DNA from: CAZLQF01 sp964561545
GTDB taxonomy: Bacteria; Bacteroidota; Bacteroidia; CAILMK01; CAYYUA01
Direction of reading: 5' to 3'
Assembly (NCBI GenBank): GCA_964561545.1
Contig: CAZLQF010000006.1
Coordinates: forward strand, 1-64,000
Length of the DNA stretch: 64,000 bases
Below are positions 46,764 through 55,095 of this stretch, piece by piece. Positions within the stretch are counted from its first letter, which is position 1; the number at the start of each line of letters is the position of its first letter. A model generated the notes under the pieces. It saw only the letters and a program-made list of their open reading frames with translations, was not told where the DNA came from and did not search any database. The position numbers and the translations under genes are program-made.

Positions 46764-46791
46764 GGACTGTTGAGCTTAGGCTCAACAGCCC
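46764..46791. terminator. Stem-loop downstream of the 30-residue gene
   Basis: A perfect 9-bp stem CTGTTGAGC / GCTCAACAG with a four-base loop, extended by a GG/CC pair beyond one mismatch. No good T run follows on the minus strand, so it may protect or end the short transcript rather than act as a classic terminator. Confidence 0.5.
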
Positions 46792-46798
46792 TTAATTA

Positions 46799-46891
46799 TT
46801 ACTTCCGCTTCTTATGACGGTTTTTTCTTAGCCTTTTCTTCCTTTTATGGGTATTGATCTTATGGCGCTTTCTTTTTTTTCCGCTCGGCAT
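46799..46891 (-). CDS. Very small basic protein (30 residues), AURKAIP1/COX24-like Bacteroidota family
   Basis: A 30-codon frame, ATG at 46891 and TAA at 46799-46801, starting MPSGKKRKRHK and ending RKNRHKKRK; about two thirds of its residues are Lys, Arg or His. Similar tiny proteins are annotated across Bacteroidota under the AURKAIP1/COX24 name, related to a mitochondrial small-ribosomal-subunit protein. A ribosome-associated role is therefore plausible but not shown. It lies between RNase G and a TPR gene, with a strong stem-loop just after its stop. Confidence 0.85.
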   Translation of the reverse strand: MPSGKKRKRHKINTHKRKKRLRKNRHKKRK

Positions 46892-46907
46892 AGTTTTTTA
46901 CTTTTTG

Positions 46908-47753
46908 TTAATTCTTTAAACTTTTTATCAAATCGTTGGCATTCTGCTTAAGCTTTGGGTCCTGAACCCCGCTCTTGTATTGTTTAAATGCCTTTATTGC
47001 CTCTTCCTTATTATCAAGCGCGCGGTGTACACGCCCAAGATAGAAAAAGTTAAATGCATTTTCCGGTTCTATTTCCACCAATTTTTGAAACCTGTCAAGT
47101 GCTTTTTCGTATTGCTGGGATCTTATGGAAAGCACACCGAGGTAAAATAAGGCTTTTCTGTGATTTGGCTTTACTTGTTCTACTTCCTTTAACAATCCAA
47201 CCCCTTTCATTACTTCGCCTCGGCCTTCTATGTAAGCAACAGCTAAGTCGGCTTTTGCATTCAAATTGTCTGGATCTTTGTCAAGAACTTTTTGAAAATT
47301 GTCAATGGATTTGTCAACAAAATAGTTAAAAAGGGTACTATCTGAAGCCACTTTTTGAGCCTTATAATAATTGTCAGCAGAACGGTACCATGTAAAAGTA
47401 GACGGCGTTTGCTGTGCGATTTTTTCATAATAGCTTGCTGCGATACCAGGCCTATCTGCTTGTTCCCATGTTTGGCCAAGCTTTTTAATGATGTTAGTAT
47501 CACCACTTGCATTGGCTAAGCGACGCTCAAGATCAGTGATCTTTTTATTTAATGAATCTGAAACAGATCCTTTTGCATTACTTTTAAATTGATCAAAATA
47601 CCCCCGGTTGCTTTCAATATCTTGCTGCTTCTTTACTTCTTTATCATCACTTGTTAATGCCTTGGGGTCATTTTTGCCTTTAAAAAAAATAAATGCAACC
47701 AACCCTGCAACAAGGACTACTAATATCAGTTGTATTTTATTGGTCGATTGCAT
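46908..47753 (-). CDS. TPR protein with N-terminal membrane anchor
   Basis: A 281-residue protein. One hydrophobic helix (about 8-24) anchors it, probably facing the periplasm. Five or so tetratricopeptide repeats follow from about residue 80 (for example ALFYLGVLSIRSQQYEKALDRFQKLVEIEP). It is likely a scaffold; no partner can be named. It sits 12 bases after the HU gene, so the two are probably co-transcribed. Confidence 0.85.
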   Translation of the reverse strand: MQSTNKIQLILVVLVAGLVAFIFFKGKNDPKALTSDDKEVKKQQDIESNRGYFDQFKSNAKGSVSDSLNKKITDLERRLANASGDTNIIKKLGQTWEQADRPGIAASYYEKIAQQTPSTFTWYRSADNYYKAQKVASDSTLFNYFVDKSIDNFQKVLDKDPDNLNAKADLAVAYIEGRGEVMKGVGLLKEVEQVKPNHRKALFYLGVLSIRSQQYEKALDRFQKLVEIEPENAFNFFYLGRVHRALDNKEEAIKAFKQYKSGVQDPKLKQNANDLIKSLKN

Positions 47754-47765
47754 TTTAAATGATCT

Positions 47766-48053
47766 TCAGACTTTTACGTTGTTCTTTACCTTTTCGGAAA
47801 ACGTTTTAGATGGCTTAAATGAAGGTACATAATGAGGTGGTATTTCAATTGATTTATTCTGCGCTATATTCCTGGCTACTTTCCTGGCCCGCTTTTTTAC
47901 AATAAAGCTACCAAATCCTCTAAAATAAATGTTGTTCCCCTCACTCATGTTCTCTCGTACTACCTTGAAAAAGCTTTCAACTACTTCTTGCACATCTACC
48001 TTTTCAAGCCCTGTTTTTGCTGAAATTTCAGAAATAACCTCTGCTTTTGTCAC
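47766..48053 (-). CDS. HU/IHF-family DNA-binding protein
   Basis: A 95-residue nucleoid protein starting at GTG (48053). The beta-arm signature region is YFRGFGSFIVKKRARKVARNIAQNKSIEIPPHYVPSFKPS, split across about 44-84, with the intercalating proline. The dimer helices occupy the first 40 residues. It bends and packs DNA. Divergent from mutY. Confidence 0.93.
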   Translation of the reverse strand: MTKAEVISEISAKTGLEKVDVQEVVESFFKVVRENMSEGNNIYFRGFGSFIVKKRARKVARNIAQNKSIEIPPHYVPSFKPSKTFSEKVKNNVKV

Positions 48054-48200
48054 CTTTCTACTATTTTTTGTTTAACAATATTTTTCACACAAATTTCTAA
48101 AATATAATCACTTAAAACCGGCTGCAAATATAAGCTTTTAGACTAAAACAAAAAACTCTTACATGCCACGTTAAGAGCTGACTTTCTATATTTTTGCACT

Positions 48201-49247
48201 ATGGAAGAGACATTGCGCAAGCGATTATTCAAGTGGTATCAAAACAATAAGAGAAAGCTTCCTTGGCGCGAATCGAGCAATCCTTATCTGATATGGCTAT
48301 CGGAAATAATCCTCCAACAAACGCGTATTGAGCAAGGATTGCCCTACTATGTTGAGTTTACCCGAAAATACCCTGATGTTTTTAGCCTGGCGAATGCACA
48401 TGAGCAAGAGGTATTGAATCTTTGGCAGGGATTGGGCTACTATACACGTGCAAGAAACCTGCATGCAACAGCTAAAAAGGTGGCATTTGAAATGGAAGGT
48501 AACTTTCCAGATAATTATGAAGAGCTTAAAAAATTAAAAGGTATTGGCGACTACACCGCCTCAGCTATTAGCTCTATTGCCTTTGAAGAAGCCAAACCAG
48601 TAATTGATGGCAATGTTGCCAGGGTCATTGCCAGAGTGTATGGCATACAGCAACCTATTAATTCCACTCAGGGTCAAAAGGCCATTAGAGAAAAGGCACA
48701 ACAATTATTAGACCCTTACCGGCCGGGCGATTTCAATCAGGCAATGATGGATTTTGGCGCCCTTCAATGCACACCTCAAAAACCTTTATGCCTTAATTGT
48801 CCTTGGTATGACCGTTGTTACGCAGCTAAAAACGGGCTTGCAGAAAAACTGCCTATCAAAGAAAAAAAACTTAAAAAGAAGAACAGATATTTCCATTACC
48901 TAATGAATGAAAATAAAGAGGGTTTATACATCAAGAAAAGAATGGATAATGATATCTGGCACAACCTTTACGACCTTCCACTCATAGAAACCAATGCAGA
49001 TACGTATTTATCGAGTGACATGCTCGAAAAGGAAATGCCTTTTAAAGGAACAATCAAGTTTATAGAGGAACGCAGGCACCAACTAACTCACAGGAACATA
49101 AAAGCCAGATTTTATGAGGTTTTTCCCAGCAACTATCCAAATTCATTTTCGGAGAAATATACTTTCGTGTCATTTGAATCGCTTAACAAGTACCCTTTTC
49201 CCAAACTGATCGAAAAATTTCTAAAAACTCAAGGTAAAAAAGTATAA
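48201..49247 (+). CDS. mutY: Adenine DNA glycosylase
   Basis: A 348-residue repair enzyme that removes adenine opposite 8-oxoguanine. The catalytic glutamate lies in LSEIILQQT. The helix-hairpin-helix is LKGIGDYTASAISSIAF, with the catalytic aspartate in VIDGNVARV. The iron-sulfur ligands follow the exact C-x6-C-x2-C-x5-C spacing (CTPQKPLCLNCPWYDRC), and a NUDIX-like recognition domain ends the protein. ATG at 48201. mutY-ssb-gldE is a known gene order in gliding Bacteroidota. Confidence 0.97.
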   Translation: MEETLRKRLFKWYQNNKRKLPWRESSNPYLIWLSEIILQQTRIEQGLPYYVEFTRKYPDVFSLANAHEQEVLNLWQGLGYYTRARNLHATAKKVAFEMEGNFPDNYEELKKLKGIGDYTASAISSIAFEEAKPVIDGNVARVIARVYGIQQPINSTQGQKAIREKAQQLLDPYRPGDFNQAMMDFGALQCTPQKPLCLNCPWYDRCYAAKNGLAEKLPIKEKKLKKKNRYFHYLMNENKEGLYIKKRMDNDIWHNLYDLPLIETNADTYLSSDMLEKEMPFKGTIKFIEERRHQLTHRNIKARFYEVFPSNYPNSFSEKYTFVSFESLNKYPFPKLIEKFLKTQGKKV

Positions 49248-49278
49248 TTTTTTTACCTTTATAAAAAAATTTTCAACT

Positions 49279-49746
49279 ATGGCTTACGACAAAAATTCAG
49301 TAAACAAAGCAATTTTAGCGGGTCATTTGGGTAAAGACCCCGAAATCAGGTACACTTCCACCAACATCCCTGTAGCAAATTTCAGTATTGCTACCAATCA
49401 AGTTTACAGGGATAAAAATGGAGAAAATCAGGACACTACAGAATGGCATAACATCGTAGCGTGGAATAAACTGGCTGAAGTTGCCGAAAAAGTATTGAAA
49501 AAAGGTAGGCTCGTTTATGTAGAAGGTAGGCTCCAAACACGGCAATGGGAAGACAAGGAAGGTAATACAAGGTATACCACTGAAGTAAGGGCTGATAACA
49601 TGACGCTATTAGGAGGTGGTAAAAAAGAAGACGATCAAGGGCAACCTGCCTATCAAGAAACTCAACAAACTGCCAGTAGTCAAGGTGAAGAAGGATCAGG
49701 CCCGCCTGAAGAAGGATCTCAGAATGATGATGATTTGCCATTTTAA
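49279..49746 (+). CDS. ssb: Single-stranded DNA-binding protein
   Basis: A 155-residue SSB. The OB fold covers about residues 1-112 (VNKAILAGHLGKDPEIRYT, WHNIVAWNKLAEVAEKVLKKGRLVYVEGRL). A Gln/Gly/Ser linker leads to the acidic tip DDDLPF that recruits repair proteins. It starts 31 bases after mutY. Confidence 0.96.
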   Translation: MAYDKNSVNKAILAGHLGKDPEIRYTSTNIPVANFSIATNQVYRDKNGENQDTTEWHNIVAWNKLAEVAEKVLKKGRLVYVEGRLQTRQWEDKEGNTRYTTEVRADNMTLLGGGKKEDDQGQPAYQETQQTASSQGEEGSGPPEEGSQNDDDLPF

Positions 49747-49777
49747 TTGTTCCCTACAGGTTATAAGGTTGGGGTAT

Positions 49778-49880
49778 GGCAATGGTAATCTTGTTTGCTT
49801 AAAGGTTTAAAATTCTTTTATAGCCAATTAAAGCCTTTGTTTCAAAAACACCAATGGGAAAGCAAAACAGTACCATTGCC
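49778..49880. repeat. Inverted repeat GGCAATGGTA / TACCATTGCC
   Basis: A perfect 10-base inverted repeat (49778-49787 and 49871-49880) brackets 83 bases in the gap between ssb and gldE. The gap 49747-50026 has no gene. The spacing is long for a terminator, and the origin is unknown. Confidence 0.35.
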
Positions 49881-50026
49881 TATCATTAGGGGCTGGTAAC
49901 ATTGCAATATTTACAATGTAAATACAACTACCAACCATCATATGTAGCTTTGAAGCTATACCCAAGTTATTATTGCCATTTCCCAATGATTTTGATATAG
50001 CTTTGCAGAATAACCGGAAATAAAGA

Positions 50027-51373
50027 TTGGAAACGTTTATAAGCGAATTTTCAGCGCACCCTTATTTTGCATTTATAATTCAACAGTTGGATTTTGTAAA
50101 AATTTCTGTCCCTGTTACCATCCTTATTGGGCTGATTATATGCTCCGGTCTTATTTCGGGTTCAGAAGTTGCCTTTTTCTCTATTAGCAGTAAACAAGTC
50201 TTTGAACTAAAAAGCAGCACCTACAAATACCACCAAGCGATCATCAATCTGCTTAAAGGCCCTCGTGTTTTATTGGGTACCATTTTAATTGCCAATAACA
50301 TCATCAACATTGCCATTGTCCTATTATTTACGATCATATCAGCCCAGGTTTTTGATTTTGGCAGCAATCCAGTATTAGCTTTCTTAATTGATGTTGTTGC
50401 TATAACCTTCATTTTGGTATTATTGGGTGAGGTAATTCCAAAGGTTTATGCCAACCAGTTAAATATTGGATTTGCCAGCTTCATGGCCATACCTATGTTT
50501 ATGCTTAATAAAGTACTCTACCCACTATCCATTTCCCTTGTTAGTATGACCTCTCTAATAGAAAAACGCATTAACAAGCGAGGACACGATCTATCGATTG
50601 AGGATCTTAAGAAAGCCATAGATATTACTTCCGAGGAAGCTCAAAGACATGAAGACAAGCAAATGCTCAAGGGCATTGTTAACTTCAGTAATACCACGGT
50701 TAAACAAATAATGACTTCACGGGTCGATACTGTTGCTTATAGTATTGATACGCCTTTATCGGAACTTGTTGAGCAGATTAATGAAAACCGGTATTCAAGA
50801 CTTCCTGTTTATGAGGATTCTTTGGACAATGTAAAAGGTGTTCTTTACATTAAGGACCTGATACCTAACCTCAATAAGGAGGATAGTTTCAATTGGCAGA
50901 AACTGCTAAGAAAACCGTATTTTGTCCCTGAAAATAAAAAGATCGATGACCTTTTAAGGGAGTTTCAAACCAAAAAAGTGCATTTTGCCATCGTTGTGGA
51001 TGAATACGGAGGAGCCTCTGGTATTATAACCATGGAGGACATCCTGGAAGAAATTGTTGGAGACATCAACGATGAATTTGATGAGGAGGATGTATTTTAT
51101 TCTAAGCTTGATGATTCCAATTATGTTTTTGACGGTAAAACCCCTATTACGGATTTAACACGTATTATTTCCATTAGTGATGATTATTTTGATTATTTTA
51201 GATCTGATATAGAAACTATTGGTGGCCTCATTGTCGAAATAGCAGGCAGGATCCCTCGAATTGGGGAAGTCTATTCTTACAGTAACTTAGAATTTAAAAT
51301 TGAAAGCGCTGACCGTAAAAGGGTAAGGCGCGTTAAAATAACCATTCACAACAGAGAGGAAGCAGAAGAATAG
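50027..51373 (+). CDS. gldE: GldE-like CBS-domain membrane protein (CorC/HlyC family)
   Basis: A 448-residue protein with a DUF21 membrane domain of about four helices (25-190), two CBS domains (IMTSRVDTVAYSI; KVHFAIVVDEYGGASGIITMEDILEEIVGDI) and a C-terminal CorC_HlyC domain. Position after mutY-ssb identifies it as GldE, associated with gliding and type IX secretion lipoprotein function. The start is TTG at 50027, forced by a TAA two codons upstream. The usual neighbour gldD is missing; a gene-free gap follows. Confidence 0.85.
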   Translation: METFISEFSAHPYFAFIIQQLDFVKISVPVTILIGLIICSGLISGSEVAFFSISSKQVFELKSSTYKYHQAIINLLKGPRVLLGTILIANNIINIAIVLLFTIISAQVFDFGSNPVLAFLIDVVAITFILVLLGEVIPKVYANQLNIGFASFMAIPMFMLNKVLYPLSISLVSMTSLIEKRINKRGHDLSIEDLKKAIDITSEEAQRHEDKQMLKGIVNFSNTTVKQIMTSRVDTVAYSIDTPLSELVEQINENRYSRLPVYEDSLDNVKGVLYIKDLIPNLNKEDSFNWQKLLRKPYFVPENKKIDDLLREFQTKKVHFAIVVDEYGGASGIITMEDILEEIVGDINDEFDEEDVFYSKLDDSNYVFDGKTPITDLTRIISISDDYFDYFRSDIETIGGLIVEIAGRIPRIGEVYSYSNLEFKIESADRKRVRRVKITIHNREEAEE

Positions 51374-51635
51374 TGACCAGCTTTTATGGCTCAATGTAAA
51401 GCTACCAAAAGGTCAAGTTGGTAGGAAAATTTAATGCTAACTTTTAAATTGTCATCCTTACATGGTATGGTAGTTAAATTTGACTTTTTTAGGTGCTTAA
51501 CCCAGCTCTACCGCTTATTTGATTAATGTTAGTAAAATTCAAAGGTATCTTTATAAAGCTTTGATTGAATGAATTTTTAAGCCTAAGCTTTCAGTAAATA
51601 AATTAAAAAAGCGCTTTTAAATTTCTTCCTAAAAT
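51374..51635. other. Gene-free gap between gldE and rpsA
   Basis: This stretch of about 260 bases between two convergent genes is AT-rich and shows no open frame or recognisable element apart from the shared terminator at its right edge. Confidence 0.5.
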
Positions 51636-51669
51636 AAAAAAGTCGCCCCAAATGAGGAGCGACTTTTTT
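51636..51669. terminator. Bidirectional terminator between gldE and rpsA
   Basis: AAAAAAGTCGC pairs perfectly with GCGACTTTTTT around a 12-base loop. It lies 27 bases past the rpsA stop and can also end readthrough from gldE. Confidence 0.88.
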
Positions 51670-51695
51670 ATAATATTAAAATATGGTTTAGGAAT

Positions 51696-54302
51696 TTAAG
51701 ATTCTTCGTTTCCTTCTTCCGAAGATGATTTAGAACCTTCCTCAGATTTCTTACTACCACCAGAAGTTGATTTGCTGGAAGAAGTACCTCCGGAGGATTT
51801 CTTAGTTGTAGAAGACTTGGTACCGGTAGATTTCGAACCGGTTGTCTTTTCGGATGAAGATTTAGAAGTGGAAGAACTAGTAGATCCAGAACCAGATTTA
51901 TTACTTGTGCTTGATTTACTCGATGTTGAAGTTTTGGCAGTAGAAGATTTAGTTGCTCCAGATTTACTACTTGAACTGGATTTGGTCGAGGATGATTTTT
52001 TAGTGGTTGAAGATTTAGCAGAAGTTGATTTGCTACCTGTACTCGCTGATTGTTTAGTAGTTGAAGAGGATTTGGTACTACCGGTCTTTTTGGATGTAGA
52101 TTTGGCTTGAGATCCTTGATTCGAAGTAGAATCTGAAGCTTCCTCTTGAGTACCTGTTGCTTTTTCTTCACCTGAAGCCTCTTCATCGTTAGGCTTCTCT
52201 TCTACCGCTCCTTGAGCTTCTTTCCCACTTGTTTCTTTATCCCCTTCTTCGCCATACTTCATTTTTTCTTCCATCTCCTCCATTGCCTCTTGTTGCCGTT
52301 GCTTTTCGGTTTCTTCCAATTGGCTTTTGAGGGTTTTGAGCGAGTCGTATTCCTCGCCTAAAGTTGGCTGTTCAATTTTGGATTTAACATTTTTGACATC
52401 TTTCTTGGTTTCAGCCTCTTCTTTCTTACGCTCCTTTTCCTCTGCTTCTTTCCTTGCCCGCTCTTCTTCTTTCCAGATGTCTGTATGAGAAACAACTATT
52501 CTGCGGTTCTCCTTGTCAAATTCGATCACCTTAAATTGGAGGGTTTCCCCTTCCTGCAATTTGTTCTTATCTTCCTTCATCAGGTGCTTGTTAGGGGCAA
52601 ATGCTTCAACGCTATATGGTAAGGAAATAATGGCTCCTTTGTCTTCAATCCTTTCAACAGTTCCCTCGTGAACAGAATCGACAAGGAAAATGCTTTCAAA
52701 GGTATCCCATGGATCTTCTTCGAGCTGCTTAACCCCTAAGCTAAGCCTTCGGTTGTCTTTATCAATTTCAAGAACTACCACATCAATTTGCTCACCTACC
52801 TTGGTAAACTCGTTGGGATGATTGTATTTCTTAGTCCAGGAAAGATCAGAAATATGAACAAGACCATCGATTCCTTCTTCAAGTTCTACAAACAAACCAA
52901 AGTTGGTGACGCTTCGAACGGTGGCATTGTGTTGAGAACCAACGGTGTATTTTTCCTCCACTTTTTCCCATGGATCTTCGGTAAGTTGCTTCATGCCAAG
53001 CGATAACTTACGCTCTTCGCGGTCAATACTTAATACGACCGTTTCTACTTCATCCCCTAAATTAACATATTCTTCGGGGCTCTTAAGATGCTGAGACCAT
53101 GACATTTCGGAAACGTGAACAAGACCCTCTACACCAGGATGAATTTCTACAAATGCTCCATAGTCTTCAATATTAACCACTTTTCCAGTAACCTTAGAAC
53201 CTTCTTGTATATCGTCCGGTAAGGTATCCCATGGATGATCATAAAGTTGCTTAAGACCAAGGGAAATGCGTTTCTTTTCTTCGTCATAATCCAATACGAC
53301 TACATTGATTTCTTGCCCTAGCTCAAGCACTTCTTCTGGGTGGTTAATGCGTCCCCAGGAAACATCAGTTATATGAATAAGTCCGTCTACACCGCCTAGG
53401 TCAACAAACACCCCAAATGAGGTAAGGTTTTTAACCGTGCCTTCCAGCACTTGTCCTTTTTCAAGACCTGATAGGATTTGGGACTTTTGCTGTTCAAGAT
53501 CGCTTTCAATAATAGCTTTGTGGGAAACTACGATGTTACGGAAAGCTTGGTTAAGTTTTACGACTTTAAGGTCCATTGTTTGCCCAACAAAAGCATCGTA
53601 ATTTTTAATGGGCTTAATATCTATTTGAGAACCAGGCATAAAAGCATCAAGCCCGAGTAGGTCTACAACCATACCACCTTTGGTACGGTCTTTAATATAA
53701 CCTTTAAGGATCTTATCATTATCATGGGCATCCACAATGGTTTCCCAAGCCTTTTCTTCAATGGCTTTCTTATGAGAAAGGTGTAGCTGCCCTTCGCGAT
53801 CTTCGGCTTGTTCTACCAACACCTCTACCTCATCACCTACTTTTAGATCTGGTTTATCTTTGAATTCTGAAAGCTGAACGAGGCCATCCGATTTAAAGCC
53901 AATGTTTAATACCACATCCCGATCTGTAATATTAACAACTTTACCCGTTACAAGTTGTCGATCTTCAATGATGCTTAGATTTTGGGTGTAGAGTTGCTCC
54001 AGCTCCTTTTTTTCTTCTTTTGAATACTCCTCTTCTCCCTCTTCAAATTTTTCCCAATCAAAATCTTCTTTGGGCTGGATATTTTCAGGAATGTGTTGTT
54101 CAGCAATTTCTACCTCTGAAACCTCTTTTTCTTCTACTTCGGGGGTTGCTGTTTGTTCAGAAGTTTCTACCGAGGCAACACCCGCAGCTTCCTGCGAAGT
54201 ATCTTCTGGCTTACTTTGCTCAGTTTGTTCGGGAGAACCTTGGTTCTCTTTTACTTCTTCAGTTGAATGTTCTACGTTTTTGTTTTCTTCTTCTTTGCTC
54301 AT
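51696..54302 (-). CDS. rpsA: Ribosomal protein S1 with long acidic N-terminus and Ser/Thr/Lys tail
   Basis: An 868-residue S1, which binds mRNA on the 30S subunit. Six S1 repeats run from about residue 115 to 615 (for example LEGTVKNLTSFGVFVDLGGVDGLIHITDVSW). Before them are about 100 Glu/Gln/Thr-rich acidic residues. After them comes a charged Lys/Glu helix (about 620-700), then roughly 145 residues made almost only of Ser, Thr, Lys and Gly (from about residue 720), in irregular short repeats such as SSTTKKSS, TKSSS and SKSG. The tail is far beyond the E. coli length (557). A strong AAAGGAGG lies upstream of the ATG. Confidence 0.95.
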   Translation of the reverse strand: MSKEEENKNVEHSTEEVKENQGSPEQTEQSKPEDTSQEAAGVASVETSEQTATPEVEEKEVSEVEIAEQHIPENIQPKEDFDWEKFEEGEEEYSKEEKKELEQLYTQNLSIIEDRQLVTGKVVNITDRDVVLNIGFKSDGLVQLSEFKDKPDLKVGDEVEVLVEQAEDREGQLHLSHKKAIEEKAWETIVDAHDNDKILKGYIKDRTKGGMVVDLLGLDAFMPGSQIDIKPIKNYDAFVGQTMDLKVVKLNQAFRNIVVSHKAIIESDLEQQKSQILSGLEKGQVLEGTVKNLTSFGVFVDLGGVDGLIHITDVSWGRINHPEEVLELGQEINVVVLDYDEEKKRISLGLKQLYDHPWDTLPDDIQEGSKVTGKVVNIEDYGAFVEIHPGVEGLVHVSEMSWSQHLKSPEEYVNLGDEVETVVLSIDREERKLSLGMKQLTEDPWEKVEEKYTVGSQHNATVRSVTNFGLFVELEEGIDGLVHISDLSWTKKYNHPNEFTKVGEQIDVVVLEIDKDNRRLSLGVKQLEEDPWDTFESIFLVDSVHEGTVERIEDKGAIISLPYSVEAFAPNKHLMKEDKNKLQEGETLQFKVIEFDKENRRIVVSHTDIWKEEERARKEAEEKERKKEEAETKKDVKNVKSKIEQPTLGEEYDSLKTLKSQLEETEKQRQQEAMEEMEEKMKYGEEGDKETSGKEAQGAVEEKPNDEEASGEEKATGTQEEASDSTSNQGSQAKSTSKKTGSTKSSSTTKQSASTGSKSTSAKSSTTKKSSSTKSSSSSKSGATKSSTAKTSTSSKSSTSNKSGSGSTSSSTSKSSSEKTTGSKSTGTKSSTTKKSSGGTSSSKSTSGGSKKSEEGSKSSSEEGNEES

Positions 54303-54314
54303 TATGGTTTGTTT

Positions 54315-54322
54315 CCTCCTTT
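54315..54322 (-). promoter_or_regulatory. Strong Shine-Dalgarno sequence before rpsA
   Basis: AAAGGAGG is followed by 12 bases and the ATG at 54302. Such sites are rare in Bacteroidota mRNAs, whose ribosomes hide the anti-SD. The spacing is longer than the usual optimum. Confidence 0.55.
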
Positions 54323-54342
54323 ATTCATTTTATAAGGGCTTG

Positions 54343-54350
54343 CAAATGTA
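54343..54350 (-). promoter_or_regulatory. Candidate -7 promoter element of rpsA (TACATTTG)
   Basis: An exact TAnnTTTG match on the minus strand, 41 bases before the rpsA start. No well-spaced TTTG -33 box is present, so support is partial. Confidence 0.45.
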
Positions 54351-54394
54351 AAATAAATTGTAAAAAATGTTAAATATTGACCCAACTTTTTTAT

Positions 54395-55093
54395 TTAGTT
54401 ATCAATGGTTTGCAACAAATGGTTTGCTAACTCCAAATCAGATTCGGTCGTTATTTTGAAATTTTGTTGATCTCCTTCTATAAGGGTTATTTCATTGCCA
54501 TTTGCTTCATAAACTGTTGCATCATCCGTAAAAGCACTTTTATGATCAACTTGGTAAGCCTTTTTGAGCATTTGCAGGTTAAAAACCTGCGGAGTTTGAA
54601 TAATTCGGAGATGATTGCGATCAATAGGTTTCCATTGGTTCCCTTCTTTTTGCCGCATAGAACTATTGACTGAAGTTGCAGGTACCGCATTACCACACTT
54701 ACGAGCAGTTGCAAATGCATTATGCATTAAGTCCAAACTCACCATAGGCCTTGCAGCATCGTGAACAGCTATCAGCCCTTCTCGGTTGTGAATTTGTTCT
54801 AATGCGTTTTTTACTGAATGGAACCTGGTGGTTCCTCCGGTAATAACTTGATGAGCCGGAAACTCATCATCTTGAATCTGGGCATACCAATTGTCAAGAT
54901 ACTCATCGGGAATTGTTACATAGAGATGGATCTCCGGATCAAAACGGTAAAATTGAATGATAGAATGCGCAAGTAAAGGTTGACCCTGTAACATTAAAAA
55001 TTGCTTTGGAAGCTTGGTTTGGATCCTGCTTCCAATGCCCCCTGCTGTTATAATGGCGTAATTGCTAATTGATGAATTTTTGAAAGAAGCCAA
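54395..55093 (-). CDS. ispD: 2-C-methyl-D-erythritol 4-phosphate cytidylyltransferase
   Basis: A 232-residue enzyme of the non-mevalonate isoprenoid pathway, joining MEP to CTP. The nucleotide-binding start IITAGGIGSRIQTKLPKQFLML, split at the first 30 residues, and the VHDAARPMVS segment are characteristic. The start looks like TTG at 55093, three bases from the queA stop. The first domain residues follow at once, so no later start is likely. Probably co-transcribed with queA. Confidence 0.94.
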   Translation of the reverse strand: MASFKNSSISNYAIITAGGIGSRIQTKLPKQFLMLQGQPLLAHSIIQFYRFDPEIHLYVTIPDEYLDNWYAQIQDDEFPAHQVITGGTTRFHSVKNALEQIHNREGLIAVHDAARPMVSLDLMHNAFATARKCGNAVPATSVNSSMRQKEGNQWKPIDRNHLRIIQTPQVFNLQMLKKAYQVDHKSAFTDDATVYEANGNEITLIEGDQQNFKITTESDLELANHLLQTIDN

Positions 55094-55095
55094 CT

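Noticed and set aside
51668..52186. Long frames overlapping the rpsA tail (51668-52186 minus and 51772-52110 plus)
   Set aside because: They arise because the Ser/Thr/Lys repeat lacks stops in other frames; the products are low-complexity and the S1 frame is clearly the real one.
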